Counted from the stretch's first letter, positions 36,514 through 48,089 are shown. The stretch is DNA of 64,000 bases from Conus ventricosus (GCA_018398815.1 CM031614.1:54503795-54567794), one strand, 5' to 3'. Notes: generated by a model not told the origin, from the letters alone. Numbers and translations are program-made.

Positions 36514-37770
36514 ATGAACTCATACGGTTGTGACCTCGATCCATACAGAAAAGAGAAGGAACCCCATGGCGTAAAAGGTATAAGGCAGACTGTATTGTGT
36601 AAATACTCCATCAACAGTTCAGACTGAACAAACTTTAATAGTTAAGTTCCCCGATCTTGGCGCTGACGATGTTTAATGCCAGGGACTGCTAAACTATCAT
36701 TCAAAAAAGATATTACATCGACAGAATCCTAATCAAATGTTGTCACTAATTTAGGCAGAGCAATCGGGTTTAAAAATATAGCAATCAAACTGGGGGGCAG
36801 AGAAGTCTTTGTACTAGGTGAGGGAGACTTTTTGCCCTCTATTCTGACCTATGGCTGCCTAAAAAAAAAAAGAAAAGAAAGGGTTTATCAGGGAATACAA
36901 AGTCCAAACGGGCTTAAGCACAGGCTTAAAGCGGGGATGCAAAGAATGAGTTAAAGATGAGGCAGTAGCAGAAGCATTTGGCAACAGATCTGCATCCCTC
37001 TAGATTTTGAGTTGTTAAAGACGCATATCCATATTACCAAGGGGCGCTAAAAGAAAAACTTAGTTATGATTTGACATTTAATCCTACGGTTCTGCGTTCT
37101 GTCTGAAGACCCTTTAGCTAAATACGCATTAGTGACATCTCTCTTGATTTGATGTTGTTACTAACCTGGACTGGCCAGAACAATCTTAACCCCGTATAAA
37201 AGTAAAAAGGTTTTTATTATGAAATGGTTAAAACACGCCATTACAGAAAATAGAACAAGCGAGACACTCTCTGGAACATACATCTAAATCAGTCTCTGAA
37301 GTCTTTAAAAGGAATTTTGTTCTTGTTTACTGAAAAAACAACGCCTTTTCATAGAGAATCAGAAACGTTTTATAATCCAAAAATTGAGAAGGTCGACTGT
37401 GCAATAAATGGCAAGTCTGATCATTGTATTCAGGGCGCGGACTTTTACCTCACCAACACTTTGATGAAATAAGAAAGTTGTTCGCTGGAGTAGCAAAGAG
37501 ATCCTACAGTTTTATCGTGTATGTAAAAAAATTCGCCTTTATGAGTAAATCTCGAAGACTACTTAAAACCAAATATGGGCTGTGGCTGGACTTAGATCCA
37601 CATTGACAACAGATTGTTTGGAAGAGGAGAAAGGATAGGGCAAGATGGTATAAAAATAAATATTCACAAGAAAGCAGGCGGGACGCCCCAATAAAAATGC
37701 ACATTTTTTATGGTTGTGATGCTCATTAAACATTGAAAGAAAACAGGGTAAGACGCGGGTTATTAAAATG
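36514..37770 (+). pseudogene. Polinton structural protein, F54H12.2-like family
   Basis: Starts MNSYGCDLDPYRKEKEPHGV. Fragments in order include CLMPGTAKLSFKKDITST, NLGRAIGFKNIAIKLGGREV, LPHQHFDEIRKLFA (37,450), TKYGLWLDLD (37,568) and IKMHIFYGCDAH (37,690). The order and content fit the family named after worm protein F54H12.2, widely found in Polintons and thought to be virion-structural. More than five frameshifts or stops are visible. The ATPase starts ~25 bases after its end on the same strand, the usual late-gene arrangement. Confidence 0.55.
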
Positions 37771-37795
37771 TAGAAGAAAATTCTAATAAAAACAG

Positions 37796-38411
37796 ATGGG
37801 TAGCTTGAAGTTTCTTCCAAAGATCCGCACTGTTCTCTTATCTGCGGGGTTACGGGGGGGGAAAACTGTCTTCGTACTTGATTTGTTACAAACAATATAC
37901 AGGTTTCATTACGAGCACATTGTTATATTCTGCACAACCATTTTAAACACAACAAGTCTTACAAAGAAAGGAAGTTTATTTGGACAGAGGAGAATATATT
38001 TCCCAGTTGATCCTAGCGACAAACTGAGCGGGCTGTTTAGAACATTACTATAGGCTATTTGAGGAACTGAAACACTGTTTATTATTGATGACTGTTCAGC
38101 TGAACGAGACATTGTTAAAAAAAAAAAAAGCTCTGTCAAAGCTAGCCTTTATGGGCCCCCACGCCTTAGTTTCTGGGGTGGCTCTTAACCCAGAAATATA
38201 ATGCTGTCTTAAAAGACTTCGATCGCAGTTTTAAAAATTTGGGTTTTATTATTTTACACTAAGGACAAAGATAGTTTGAAGAATGTTTAAGTGAAAATTA
38301 TATAATAAGGGACAAAGATGAGCAAAAAAAAAAAGAGCAGTTAGAAAAACTAGGCACGCTAAGCTATGCTGGGGGACTGACCCCCCAGATCAATACGTTT
38401 GTTTATTGTAG
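37796..38411 (+). pseudogene. Polinton genome-packaging ATPase (FtsK/HerA type)
   Basis: The first 85 codons are open: SAGLRGGKTVFVLDLLQTIY is a degenerate Walker A (RGGKT; the usual glycine before GKT is kept but the consensus GPTGSGKT spacing is shortened), followed by IVIFCTT. After a stop at ~38,053 comes TLFIIDDCSAERDI (38,070), the Walker B strand with its acidic pair, then YTKDKDS (38,258) and KTDQ/DPPDQY near the stop at 38,409-38,411. In intact elements this enzyme is thought to drive DNA into capsids. Length ~205 codons is near the family norm, but stops and an A-run frameshift kill it. Confidence 0.8.
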
Positions 38412-38577
38412 ATTGTTTATTATTGATTGCTTATAACAATTTGTTTATTATAATTTTATATATAAAAGAAGTCTCGGGGTCCAAATCAAAAGCGCAGCTA
38501 GCTCCTAAATGCGTTGCAGTAGAGTTTTAAAAGACCTACAGACACAACCGAGGGGTTGATCTAATAGGAGTGCCAGA

Positions 38578-39245
38578 AATGTTTATGGTTGAGTACAAAA
38601 GATGACGGGGCTTACAAAAAGAACAGAAATTGAAGACAAAAACGACAGCCAATATCCTACCCTAGAAAAGATAAGAAATTTTAAAGGGGAAACGATTTTT
38701 TGGGAAACATGAATACAAACTTCATAAAAAAGAGAATGCTTGGGGGTTGCTTCCTGAAATTGCTTGGAATTTAAAGTTTGAACTACGAAGCCCTAATGTA
38801 TACTTTTATAAGGAAAACAATTTTAGAAAGGCCTTGAATGAAGGCCCCTTTTTTGTTAGCCTAGTTCCAGGAACACAACAGAAAAAACAGATTAAAATAA
38901 CTTTGGGAGGGTTCTGAATATATGCTACAGAGAAAGAAGTCCTTAGCTGAAGTGGGGGGCGACACTGTTGCTTAAAATTTAAACCCAAAGCTAACTGCTA
39001 CTACCTAGGCAAATGACGAGATTTTTCGCTTATTTATTACTCCGAGGGAGGGCGATACTAGTTTTTCCCGAACATACTTAATCAAGGTATACAAATAAAG
39101 GGGAAAACTTGGATGCTCCTCTTAAGCTCGGTATTGCAATTACTAAAAACGGAGACAAAATAAACACCCATGTATCATCTGACAAGGTTCCTGTGTGGTT
39201 GACAAGACAAACCTACAGTACTCGACTTTATTCTCATTAAGTATA
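38578..39245 (+). pseudogene. Polinton conserved protein (unassigned)
   Basis: Open pieces read MFMVEYKR, KHEYKLHKKENAWGLLPEIA, WNLKFELRSPNVYFYKENNF, GPFFVSLVPGTQQKKQIKIT, LKFKPKANCYYLGK and finally LKLGIAITKNGDKINTHVSS with VWLTRQTYSTRLYSH. Its position between ATPase and integrase suggests a late structural gene. It could be the minor capsid protein, but I cannot show it. No adenain-type protease triad could be placed here or elsewhere in the element. Confidence 0.4.
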
Positions 39246-39303
39246 TTGATTTTTTGCTTTTACTCTGTTAATGAAGTGCTGCCAGAAGGATTAATAAGAA
39301 AAT

Positions 39304-39880
39304 ATGTACAAATTAGTTAATAAAATAATCTTATTTAAAAATGGAGGGTCAACAGTTAGGGTAGACAAATACTGAATTCAAAAGGAAATAGAAAGCGACT
39401 TATATAAGTATGGGGTTACTAGAAAGAAATATGCTAAAGCTTTAAATACTCTTTCTTATTAATTACTGGCTCATCAGCTGTAGCTAGCGTAAGTGCTGGG
39501 GGCTAGTGTTGCTGTTTTAGCTACTGGGCTGGGGCGCCAGCCTCTTTTGCATTAGAGGTTTTTGGGTTTAGGGGTTTGGGGGCTATTTCTATGATTGTAA
39601 GTGTTTTTTTAAAAAAAATTTAAATCCTAAATTGCAAAAGCACACTGCCATTGTAGCCCTAGCATCAGCAAAACTTTGTTCATTAAGATTAAGAAAAGCA
39701 ATCATTACAGGGTGAAAACATTACGGAGAAGAATTTCGAAGCTATGGCGACGGGGAGGATTACAGACGACAGAAAATTGAACTTCAAAAGGAGTGGAGAA
39801 AGACTTTTACCCTTCCGACAGGTAGACACTGATGCAATTAAACAGAACATTGAAAAACAAACACACGATCATTAAACCCA
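39304..39880 (+). pseudogene. Polinton small membrane protein
   Basis: Reads KYWIQKEIESDLYKYGVTRK (39,370; stop as in the sequence at the tryptophan position), then an alanine/valine-rich hydrophobic segment (39,475-39,610), then KHTAIVALASAKLCSLRLRK and GEEFRSYGDGEDYRRQKIEL (39,740). A membrane segment followed by a charged EF...YRxxK tail is seen in a Polinton accessory protein of unknown role. Several stops. Confidence 0.4.
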
Positions 39881-40002
39881 AAATAGGGTAAAAAAATAAA
39901 TACTATTTTTTTTGTTAACTCACTGTGTTTGGCGGACAACTTGCAGCTCTTCGGGGAACAAAACGATCTTTTAGGGGCAGGCTTTTAGACGTAGTAGCAC
40001 CG

Positions 40003-40726
40003 CTAGAAGAAAGGGTTATCTCTTAAATAATATACGGGGGGATCTGTTTTCATAATTCTTTTAACTTCATATACATCTACGCTCCATTTAGGATCTGTGG
40101 GTCTAATTCTAACATCCCTTCTGCCTCTCCAGGAGCATACAAGTATCTTACTTTTAGTCCAAACGGCAAGAGTTTTTGAGTCCCCTGCACACTTCAGTAA
40201 TGCTAATTTTTTTTAATTTGATCGCGTTTACTGGCTTCAAACCCTGTTGCTTTAAATTCTTCATTGTTCATGGCGCATAAGACTGCTGGCAATCTCCTAA
40301 CCCATTCTGTGTTAGGCGTTCTGTCCATAATTCTCTGTGAATTGATAGGTAAATGGGCCTCGCATGTATATTTGTTGTAAAGCCACAGCCACAGCAGTTG
40401 AGCTTTTATCCGTTAAAGGCTCAGCGTTCTTTTTATCTTGAAGCCATGTCTACAAATGTCAGAGCATACTTAAACCTTTTTCTCTAACTTTGTCAGTGGA
40501 AGATACGCAAGTCCCCTTGGTGGGTGTCATTTGGAACTCAGTTTAACAAATCTAGGCCTTATTATTCTTTTGGGGCAGGCAGATATATTGCCAAATTTCC
40601 TGTTTTGAAAGCCACTCTTTCGCATCTGATTCAGACACTCTAGCAGCTTTACTCAGTTTTCAATAGCAGTCTTTCCTTTCCAATAGCCTTTAGGAAAATA
40701 ATATATTTTGTACTTCGTATTGTCCA
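40003..40726 (-). pseudogene. Polinton integrase (retroviral-type), internally deleted
   Basis: The start is at MDNTKYKIYYFPKGYWKGKT (40,726). Next comes KAARVSESDAKEWLSKQEIW, the N-terminal helical domain. The C-terminal part has TPNTEWVRRLPAVLCAMNNE (40,310), then RYLYAPGEAEGM (40,130) and VDVYEVKRIMKTDPPVYYL with a stop at 40,003-40,005. Only ~170 bp separates the N-terminal domain from the C-terminal region, so most of the catalytic core carrying the first two acidic residues of DDE is missing. Family members are clearly longer. Frameshifts also occur. This enzyme normally inserts the element with a 5-6 bp target duplication, which fits the CTATC repeat. Confidence 0.8.
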
Positions 40727-40759
40727 TAAGAAGGACTGTATTTTAATTTTATTTTAATT

Positions 40760-42270
40760 ATTTTTTAGATTGTTTGTGCAAGAATATATACTGAGAGGGA
40801 ATGAAAACGCAATCCCCATTTCGTCCCCGAAAAATGTCACCTCAGCCAAAATAAATGTGAATTATGCACGAGGCAGGGAACCTAGCACGCGTATGTTGTA
40901 TTGGGGCGGAATCTGTATTGACAGGCACAGTTTGGGGTTTTATGACGTCATGAGTAAACCACTCCAACACATCTTTTACTGATAACCGGGAAAACACGTG
41001 CAAAAAACAGGCATACTGTGATTGCATGCAAACAGCCCATGACTGTCCCCTATAAAACACACATTGGCGTTTTACTGACACTCGTACGCACCATGCCGCG
41101 GTTAACTACAGACCAGAGAAATCAAGCCATTGACATGCTGAGGGCAGGCACTGCTCACATCAGGGCCGCACAACATTTCAATGTACACCCATCAACCATA
41201 ACCCGTCTTGCGACTCGGCACCAAAACACTGGAAGTGTAAACGACCGTCCACGCCCAGGCGTCCAACGTGTGACAACGGCACGACAGGACCGCTACATTA
41301 TCACGCAGCACCTCCGGAATCGTTTCCAGCCAGCTGCACAAACAGCCCGCAACACTATTGGACTAGAGAAAGACCAATCAGCAGCCGTACCGTGCGTCGG
41401 CGTCTGGCAGCAGCAGGGCTACGGGCACATCGACCATACCAAGGTCAGATCTTAACCCATCGCCATCGACTAGCACGCCAGCGATGGGCTGCCGCAGGTG
41501 GCTTTCTGGGGAACAGGTTTGGGGGAATGTTGTTTTTTTCGGATGAATCCCGGTTCAATGTCTCTTTCCCGGATGGCCGTGATCGTGTGTATCGACGTCA
41601 GGTGAACGTTTTGCGCAACCCTGTGTCATTGAGCGAGATCGTTATGGGGGTGGAGGGGTAATGGTCTGGGGTGCCATAAATGCTCAATTTCGATCGGAGC
41701 TTGTGTTTGTGCCAGGCAACTTGACGGCAAGGCATTATATTGACACTGTTCTTGAGCCAGTTCTTCTTCCTCTCTGGAGACAGCATGGTGGCAACAGACT
41801 AGTGTTTCAGCAGGACAATGCTCGACCCCACACAGCCGTTCTCACACAAAATTTCCTTCGGGACAGCAATGTGGATGTCATGCAGTGGCCCTCCGTGTCC
41901 CCAGACATGAATCCCATTGAACATTTGTGGGACGAACTTGGACGACGTGTGCAAGGTCAGCAGAAATCCCCCAACTACCGTTGCTGAGCTCACCCAAGCA
42001 TTGCAGCATCACTGGAACGTGATACCGATCCGTATCATCCGTCGTTGTGCGCTTCAATGCCCCGACGTTTGCAAGCTTGTGTTTCGTGCTCAAGGGGGAC
42101 ACACCAGATATTGACAGTGTATTCCTTCTGTCGCGCCTAAATGGGCTTCACTTCAGGCGAATGTGCACCTGTTATAGGCAAACTAATGTACAGTGGTCGC
42201 ACTTTGTCACACGTATTTGCTTTGATGTGTGTTTGTTTCATTTCAATAAAAATTGTCAGTTGACAATGGA
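40760..42270 (+). mobile_element. Tc1-family transposon nested in the Polinton
   Basis: Composition jumps to more GC-rich at ~40,790 and back to AT-rich at ~42,270, bracketing a Tc1 transposase. It interrupts a minus-strand Polinton gene (42,280-42,678). I could not identify its terminal inverted repeats or TA target sites with confidence, so the ends are approximate. Confidence 0.7.
41093..42114 (+). pseudogene. Tc1-type DD34E transposase
   Basis: The start MPRLTTDQRNQAIDML opens a paired-like helix-turn-helix (RAAQHFNVHPSTITRL) with a second HTH region after ~residue 50 (GRPRPG-like NDRPRPGVQRVTT). The catalytic triad is visible: FSDESRF (41,548), FQQDNARPHTA (41,806) and SPDMNPIEHLWDE (41,899), with 34 residues between the second D and the E. 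The frame shifts at about 41,380, 41,655 and 41,965, and the stop is at 42,112-42,114. Total ~340 codons, normal for the family. All catalytic residues remain, so decay is mild compared with the host Polinton. Confidence 0.92.
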
Positions 42271-42279
42271 ATTGCTTTT

Positions 42280-42678
42280 CTTTGCCTCTCATATAATAGA
42301 TTGCTCCCATAGCACCCACAATAAAACCAATTTCTGCTATTTTTCTGTTCTTCTGATGGTTCATAAAAGTCAGACAGTTCTGGCGCGGTGATGTTAGAAA
42401 CTTCTTTCCTGTTACTAAGTAATACTCATTCATTGCCTCATCGACGTCTGTAAATGTTGGCTCTGCATGTCCCTGTTCCCTTAACTTTTCATTAATAAAG
42501 TCTAAGTGAGCAATTCGTCTTTTCTCGTAAAGCGTCTCTTGCCTTAGCTAAATCTTCTATTGCTTTGTTATGCTGTTCTCTCTCTTCATCGGACCTCAAT
42601 TACTAAGCATATAATTGCTTCCAGAGAAGCCAAGGCATTAACAATAGCTCCTGCTACCATCATAACTACTCCGGCCAT
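42280..42678 (-). pseudogene. Polinton membrane protein, cut by Tc1
   Basis: Starts MAGVVMMVAGAIVNALASLE (42,678), a hydrophobic N-terminus. A charged helical stretch (EDLAKAR, KLREQGHAEPTF) follows, then DEAMNEYYLVTGKKFLTSPR (42,440), KNRKIAEIGFIVGAMGAIYY (42,340) and RGKEKQ. It ends where the Tc1 begins. Two frameshifts. The function in Polintons is unknown. Confidence 0.45.
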
Positions 42679-42791
42679 TTTTTATAAATCAATATTTTTC
42701 TATGAATTAATCTTTCTATGAACTAATATTTTCTGGATAATCCCCTGTGCAACAAGAAAGTCTTTTTGACGCAATCCTGCAGTAATTACAA

Positions 42792-42977
42792 CTATAACTT
42801 AACAACATCCTCAATGTCTAACCTTCCTAGGTCAGCTGGCCTCATTCTAAACATGTTTTTTGCTAACACGCTATAGCCTATACTAAAGCCGCTAATTACA
42901 GCAGAGTGGTAAATCGTATTGATAATCTTTTTTTCACTCATCTTTTTATTAACTAAAAAAATAATTAAAATAATCAT
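42792..42977 (-). CDS. Polinton small membrane protein
   Basis: An intact frame. The likely start is MSEKKIINTIYHSAVISGFS (42,944), giving ~49 codons; an upstream ATG gives 61. One hydrophobic segment (VISGFSIGYSVLAKNMF) is followed by RMRPADLGRLDIEDVVKL, a motif seen in small Polinton membrane proteins. It is one of the few uninterrupted genes here. Confidence 0.5.
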   Translation of the reverse strand: MIILIIFLVNKKMSEKKIINTIYHSAVISGFSIGYSVLAKNMFRMRPADLGRLDIEDVVKL

Positions 42978-42984
42978 AATACGA

Positions 42985-43172
42985 AAGGCTGTCTATGTGC
43001 TTTTATCAGATAATCTTTGTTGTTAAAGCTAAAAATAAAGTTGCAACTAGTTTTGGCGAATCTTCTATCTTCCCCATGTTTGGGCGGTTTTATTCTAACA
43101 ACATTTTGCAAGGGTTGAATAAACTATAACACCAACGATAGGCACTGCATAATTAACCAACTTTAAACTCAT
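42985..43172 (-). pseudogene. Polinton small membrane protein, second copy type
   Basis: Starts MSLKLVNYAVPIVGVIVYST (43,172), one hydrophobic segment, then after a frameshift KIEDSPKLVATLFLAL. It resembles its neighbour (42,792-42,977) in layout: membrane span, short basic link, second hydrophobic end. Confidence 0.4.
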
Positions 43173-43211
43173 GTTTTAAAAGTATTATATTATTTTTTAT
43201 TGTTTTAAAAA

Positions 43212-43655
43212 ATGGATTGTGACGAACTATTAAGGTGTGAGGAGCAAGCAGACTACCCCGTAGACCACTGCCATAAAGAAAGATTATATTCTCTAGCTGC
43301 TTGTGGAAAAACTAGACAGTATTTAGGCACTGAACTAAGTATTGAACAGATCCAACAATTGTCTACATCAGACATTGAAAAGTACTACGCTAGGTACGAA
43401 GCACAGCTAGGGTCAAAAATGGTTAGATCATGGGTCAGACAATGATTAGCCTATATGCTAAGTTAGTAAGTAAGATGGCGCCGGTTGATTCAGAAGAAGA
43501 TTTAAAATATGACTTATCACAAATCCGTTTTAAACAAGTCCCTAGAAACTCTAGCACGTGACATGTATTACAGATTTGGGACTAAGTTATGCCCATTCAT
43601 CATGGGATTTAATTACTTTTAATCATATTAATTTTGATCATATTAAATTTAATCG
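43212..43655 (+). pseudogene. Polinton small conserved protein
   Basis: The first 77 codons are intact: MDCDELLRCEEQADYPVDHC, then RQYLGTELSIEQIQQLSTSD and YYARYEAQLGSKMVRSW. A frame change at ~43,440 continues LISLYAKLVSKMAPVDSEED and, after another, MYYRFGTKLCPFIMGLITF. The ELSxEQI...YYxRYEAxLGxK core is typical of a small, helical Polinton protein of unknown role. It is divergently placed against 42,985-43,172 across a ~40-bp AT-rich gap, likely a shared promoter region. Confidence 0.5.
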
Positions 43656-43666
43656 CAATAAAAAAA

Positions 43667-44085
43667 ATGAGCGATCAGGAGAAGAAGACGCCACAGGACA
43701 GTCCGCAGGACAATCCGCAGGAGCAGAATGTACCACAAGTGAATGTGCCACAAGTGAGTAGTGTTACTAAGACTAAAAATCCGTAAACTGGCTGAATGGA
43801 ACAGACTAAGAAAATCAAACCAATCAGCAAAACAAAAATTGTTAGATAGTAATACAGCATCGCCACCGCCAACAACACACACAATTAACAACAACACAAT
43901 CACAAACAAACAATAAGATGTATTATTATGTATTGGAGCTGTTGTTGTTGGGGGAGTTTTAGCATACAAATGTCTAACGCCATACTTAGCAGCAAAGTCA
44001 CAAACCCCCACAAAGCCAGTAAAAGAAGAAGAACCAACTTCTGCAAAAAAAAGAGCAACCTCCCGATGTAGACCCATTTTCTATG
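43667..44085 (+). pseudogene. Polinton glutamine/proline-rich tail-anchored protein
   Basis: Starts MSDQEKKTPQDSPQDNPQEQ and has a short NVPQVNVPQV repeat. Later, in shifted frames, come KLAEWNRLRKSNQSAKQK, then a single hydrophobic segment CIGAVVVGGVLAYKCL (43,930) and a charged tail KPVKEEEPTSAKKRA. Layout: disordered N-terminus, basic stretch, C-terminal membrane anchor. Stops at ~43,785 and 43,915. Confidence 0.45.
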
Positions 44086-44089
44086 TAAT

Positions 44090-44313
44090 AGTTTTTAAGA
44101 ACTAAATAAAGTACAAGTTAAGAACTAAATAAAGTAACAAGTTAAGTGAGTTATAGAAAGTACTTTTAAGTTAGTGCAAGTAAATTACAAGTAAAGTACA
44201 AAAAAATAAGTTCTTTTTTAAGTACTAGTTAGGTTCTTAAAATAAGTACTAGTTAGGCTCTTAGTTAAGTACTAGTTAGGTTCTTAAGTTAAGTACAAGC
44301 TAAGTCAGTCGAG
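44090..44313. repeat. short tandem repeats (AAGTACTAGTTAGGTTCTT type)
   Basis: Units of ~25-28 bp built from AAGTACTAGTTAGGTTCTTA and, at the left end, AAGAACTAAATAAAGTACAA. They lie between converging ends of the tail-anchored protein and polB, where a terminator region would be expected. Confidence 0.8.
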
Positions 44314-47300
44314 TTAATCTTTTAAAGTTCTCCAATGCCCTACAGCATATGAAAACTCAGGACTGACGTAAGTTCTCTTGTTATTGTTAGAGACTAGTGA
44401 TTTCTTGTTAACAGCAGTTGTGTTTACTTGATGAAGAGTAAGCGCAGATTAACATTTGTGTGATGAAATACTTTGTTTTCAAAGAGGGCTTGCTTGTAGT
44501 TATCGTGAGATATATTTTTTTTGACAACTTCTTTACTTATGTCCTTAGCTTTTTTCATTACAGAAGTCTGGCTGCAACGCTATACATCTTTGACCTCAAA
44601 CCAACATATTCTTTGATAACTGTCCCATTAAGTTCATCCTTCATCTTTCCAATCACTTTCTTGTTCACAGTTGAATGTTAAAGGACTGTCTTTTGGATAG
44701 TCGCATGTGTCGTACCACCCATCAGCTCCTTTAGCTACTTCAGTTTTCTAAATCCTTATAGAAGTCTTCTGTGGGGACGTCTAGAATAAAACTATCAGTG
44801 TCTGTGTAAAGTACTCTTGCTTCTGGGTACCGCGGTTTAAAGTAGTCGTACAGAAATTCTAACATCAATAACTTTGACAACTCTAATACAGTAAAGCTAA
44901 TAAACACCAGCTTGTCCAACTTAACATCTTTTTTTTCATCCATAATGCCAACCAAGCTGTTGTTTAAACCTTCTAAAGTCTTGATAGTTAGTTTTAGAGG
45001 CAAACTTAATTGCTTGGTTTTTCTTTTGTAAGTAATTAACATCTTTACGATTGTGTACGTTCTCCATGTTTTACCAAAACAGCTGTTATTCATCAGTTTA
45101 AAGAAGTCTTTTTCTGAAGCATCAGTGGCTTGGGTTCTAAGATCAGTATTCCTTCTTGATGTATGGCCTCATAAAAGGCTCTTGATCAAAAGCAATGATT
45201 CTATGAACAGCAGTCAGTTTCAATCCGGTCTTAAGTAAAACTGTAGGAGTCTGTAATGACACACATATTTAGTTTTGTGGCGAAGATTGGGAACGAGTTT
45301 AGGCGGCTCGATGGGACTCATCTTTAATCTTTCTGCGGCTAGGGGGTAATCGTTGTGGAAATCGTGTAATTCTTTAGGATATTCTAAGTCTACTTCCAAG
45401 ATTAGTCCTGCTGGATTATCAGGCGTAAGCTGTGACAACATGCCTAACACAGTATTAACATCTTGAGGCCCTTTTATCATTTTAAAGTTTCTCAGTGAAA
45501 GCGGTTGACTCATGGCCCATCCATACAGATTGTTAGCGTCTAAGTACATTAGATAGTTAGACGTTTAGTAGGGTCATAATCATCTAAATACTTGTTGTTG
45601 GCTTTGCAGTAAGGATGTGAGGCCATGCTAATGCCTCCCCTTAGACCGTCTTCAATCATCTGGAGTGTAGGTAATCAGATATTAAGTCAATCTGGATGTT
45701 TGTAGACTTTAAGAATGCGTCCCAAGATAACCCTGGGGCAGAGATGTAATGTGATGAGTCTAAGTTGTAATGTTTCATGCATGTAGATCTGTAATTCTGA
45801 AAGACGTCCTGCCAATAAACACACGTCAGCCAATAAATACTGATCATGATAATCACCCATTGTTTGACAGTGTAATTCTGTCCAGACCTTTTGAGCGTAT
45901 TTATAGTCAGAGTCAGTTATGCCTTTCCCCATAAGCCTAGAGTAAAAATCGTCTTTATGCGGTAGCGCCGGCTCGTCAAAACTTTTTCCATGAGTCCATG
46001 TATCATAGGGGTAAACACCTTTATGTACTAAAGATGGGTCAAAGTATTGTTTAGTGATTGGAAAGTCTTGAAGCGATCCTGCTAACTTATCTAAACTAGC
46101 CATCAGATGTTGGGCTGAGTCATAAAAGGATAAAGAGTCAAGAGTAAAAGTCATGTACTTTTCTGAAGACTGTGCAATGCAGGTAACCCTCTTATATTCA
46201 GAAGTCACTGCTTGCATGATGAAATGAGAATCGTAGCCTCTTAGGTTATGAAAGAAGATGGGCATTTCCATGTCTTAGGTCAACCTTAAGTTGAAGATTA
46301 CAATTGTTGTGCGCAGCCCCTCTAAACTTTCCAGTAATGTGATCGTGGTCTCTTACTGTGTTGCCTAATAATTCTTTATTGCAAATCCAACAGTGTGTAG
46401 ATGAGTCATAACGTTCTTGGTCTTCAGGAGTCATAACAATGTCTGAAAGATTTATTTTGTTAGAGTAGTAATTGCGAAGTTGTTTCATCTGCTCTAAAAA
46501 TCTGCTAGCTGCGTTGGGGCCTCTGTAAATCTCGGTGTTGTGTGTGTTGACCGTCTGACCTAACAACAATAAATGCATAAGAACAGATCTGATGGCGGGT
46601 TAATAAGGTTGTTTTTTTTGTTCTTGCTGTTGAGGCCGTAGTACTGTGGCAAGATTGATTCAAAGTCAGCATAAACCACGTATGGGCTCATCTGCATTTT
46701 GTGTAAATTTTTAAAACTAACTTTAGACCCAGGTTTAGGTGTGAGGAGTTTGGTTTCACAGTCTACAAAACTTTTACAATGTTTCTTATGACTGGCAGCT
46801 GCTTCTATAGTGGGGATTCTGACCAGACACCTTCTACAAAGCCCTTGTTTAAAATTGTCTTTTGTAGTAAAAGCCATTAGTCTGCTTATTGTTCTGATTA
46901 ATACATAATGACTCTTAGGACCGTCCGTAAACAGTAATCAAGTCTACATGTTTGTTAAGTGGTTTCGCCTAAAGTGGAGCGTTGGGAGAAACCCTTAGAG
47001 GCGCTAGATTGTCTACTACAGACCATGTGTATACGTTATGGTGATTGGGTTGTTTTGCTCTTCAAACTGAGATATGCTGTTTATGCTACTGGAAAGGATA
47101 TGTTATCAAAGTTCAGTTCTTGCTTAATATTGTTCATAATTAGAAACTCTGTTTGCATGATTTTTAACAGGATTGTAGATGCGCTAAAACACACCACATA
47201 AAACACATGTTGTCAGAATTAATGTATGTTTAAGACTGCTCGTTTTTAACTCTAACTCTTTTGGGAGAGGAAGGTAAGAATTGCCAACTATAGGATAGAA

Positions 47301-47712
47301 CTTTGTTTGTCTCAATTTGATTTCAAGGACTGTCCCTTCAGACCAGCCAGAACCCCTTAACTTTGCCTCCTCACTTGCATGGTTAAACTGTGTAAGCATG
47401 TAGTCAGCCCAGTTAGAGTTAAAGTCGTGATAGCTGATTACTTTCTTCTGCCTTGTTGAAACCCAGACTGGCATGTTAGTATCGTCAGGCGTTATATAAT
47501 CAATCAGAACAGCCAATAGCACTTTTACTGGCGGTTCCATCTGAAGAGACTCTGGGATTTTAGAGATAGCATGTGCTACGCTTTCATGAACATTTGTGGG
47601 GTTAATAATATTCATGTCTACTTCACTGAACGTATTACTAATTGTTTGTCGCTGCTAAGTATTTCTTCCATCGTACATAGTTTTCCCCCTCGAATTTACT
47701 TGTGGTCGTCAT
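44314..47712 (-). pseudogene. Polinton protein-primed DNA polymerase B
   Basis: Probable start MTTTSKFEGENYVRWKKYLA (47,712), then a conserved N-terminal region (GSGWSEGT, YLPLPKELE at 47,280; PLRVSPNA at ~46,990). Exonuclease: VVYADFES (46,660; Exo I), FHNLRGYDSHFI (46,250; Exo II), YHDQYLLADVCLLA (45,850; Exo III). Between Exo I and II is a CWICNKEL...VRDHDHITGKFRGAAH...CNL zinc/HNH-like insert (46,400-46,290). Palm: DANNLYGWAMSQPL (45,540; motif A), MNNSCFGKT (45,090; motif B), LYTDTDSF (44,800; motif C). The end SYAVGHWRTLKD precedes the stop at 44,314-44,316. About 1,130 codons, normal length, but with at least six frameshifts. Catalytic residues survive. Confidence 0.93.
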
Positions 47713-47734
47713 TTTTAAAGCCACAATATTACGT

Positions 47735-48047
47735 AAATTAACAAAAATAAATGTAAATAAAAGTAAGTAAAACGCGCTTTTATTCTTCGCCCAAAGTGTC
47801 GCAACACTTCAAGACACGTTAGCCTTACAATAACAACCCGCCAATATTTTAGCTTTTTCTGAATCACTACAGTCAAATGTTTATCACTTTGATTGCTTCG
47901 TTAAATAAGTTCACTATGATCTTTTATTATATTGTTTACATCATTCTCAAAACCAAATTCACTAAAATCAATGTTTACTAATTTCATTGTTTCGTCAAAT
48001 AGTTCATTACAATTCTTTAAATCAGATTCACTGAGTTCGGCAGCCAT
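47735..48047 (-). pseudogene. Polinton small acidic protein
   Basis: Starts MAAELSESDLKNCNELFDET; 48 codons are open to a stop, after which a shifted frame continues LFNEAIKVINI and SDSEKAKILAGCYCKANV. LFDETMKLVNI and LFNEAIKVINI look like an internal repeat. No function is known. Confidence 0.4.
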
Positions 48048-48089
48048 TTTAAAATCTAAAATAAATAAAAAATTAATTGTAAATTCAGC

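Noticed and set aside
37563..37895. A 110-codon minus-strand ORF
   Set aside because: Antisense to the Polinton structural gene/ATPase junction; hydrophobic by composition only.
43649..44077. A 142-codon minus-strand ORF
   Set aside because: Antisense of the Polinton tail-anchored protein, whose sense strand has the expected domain order.
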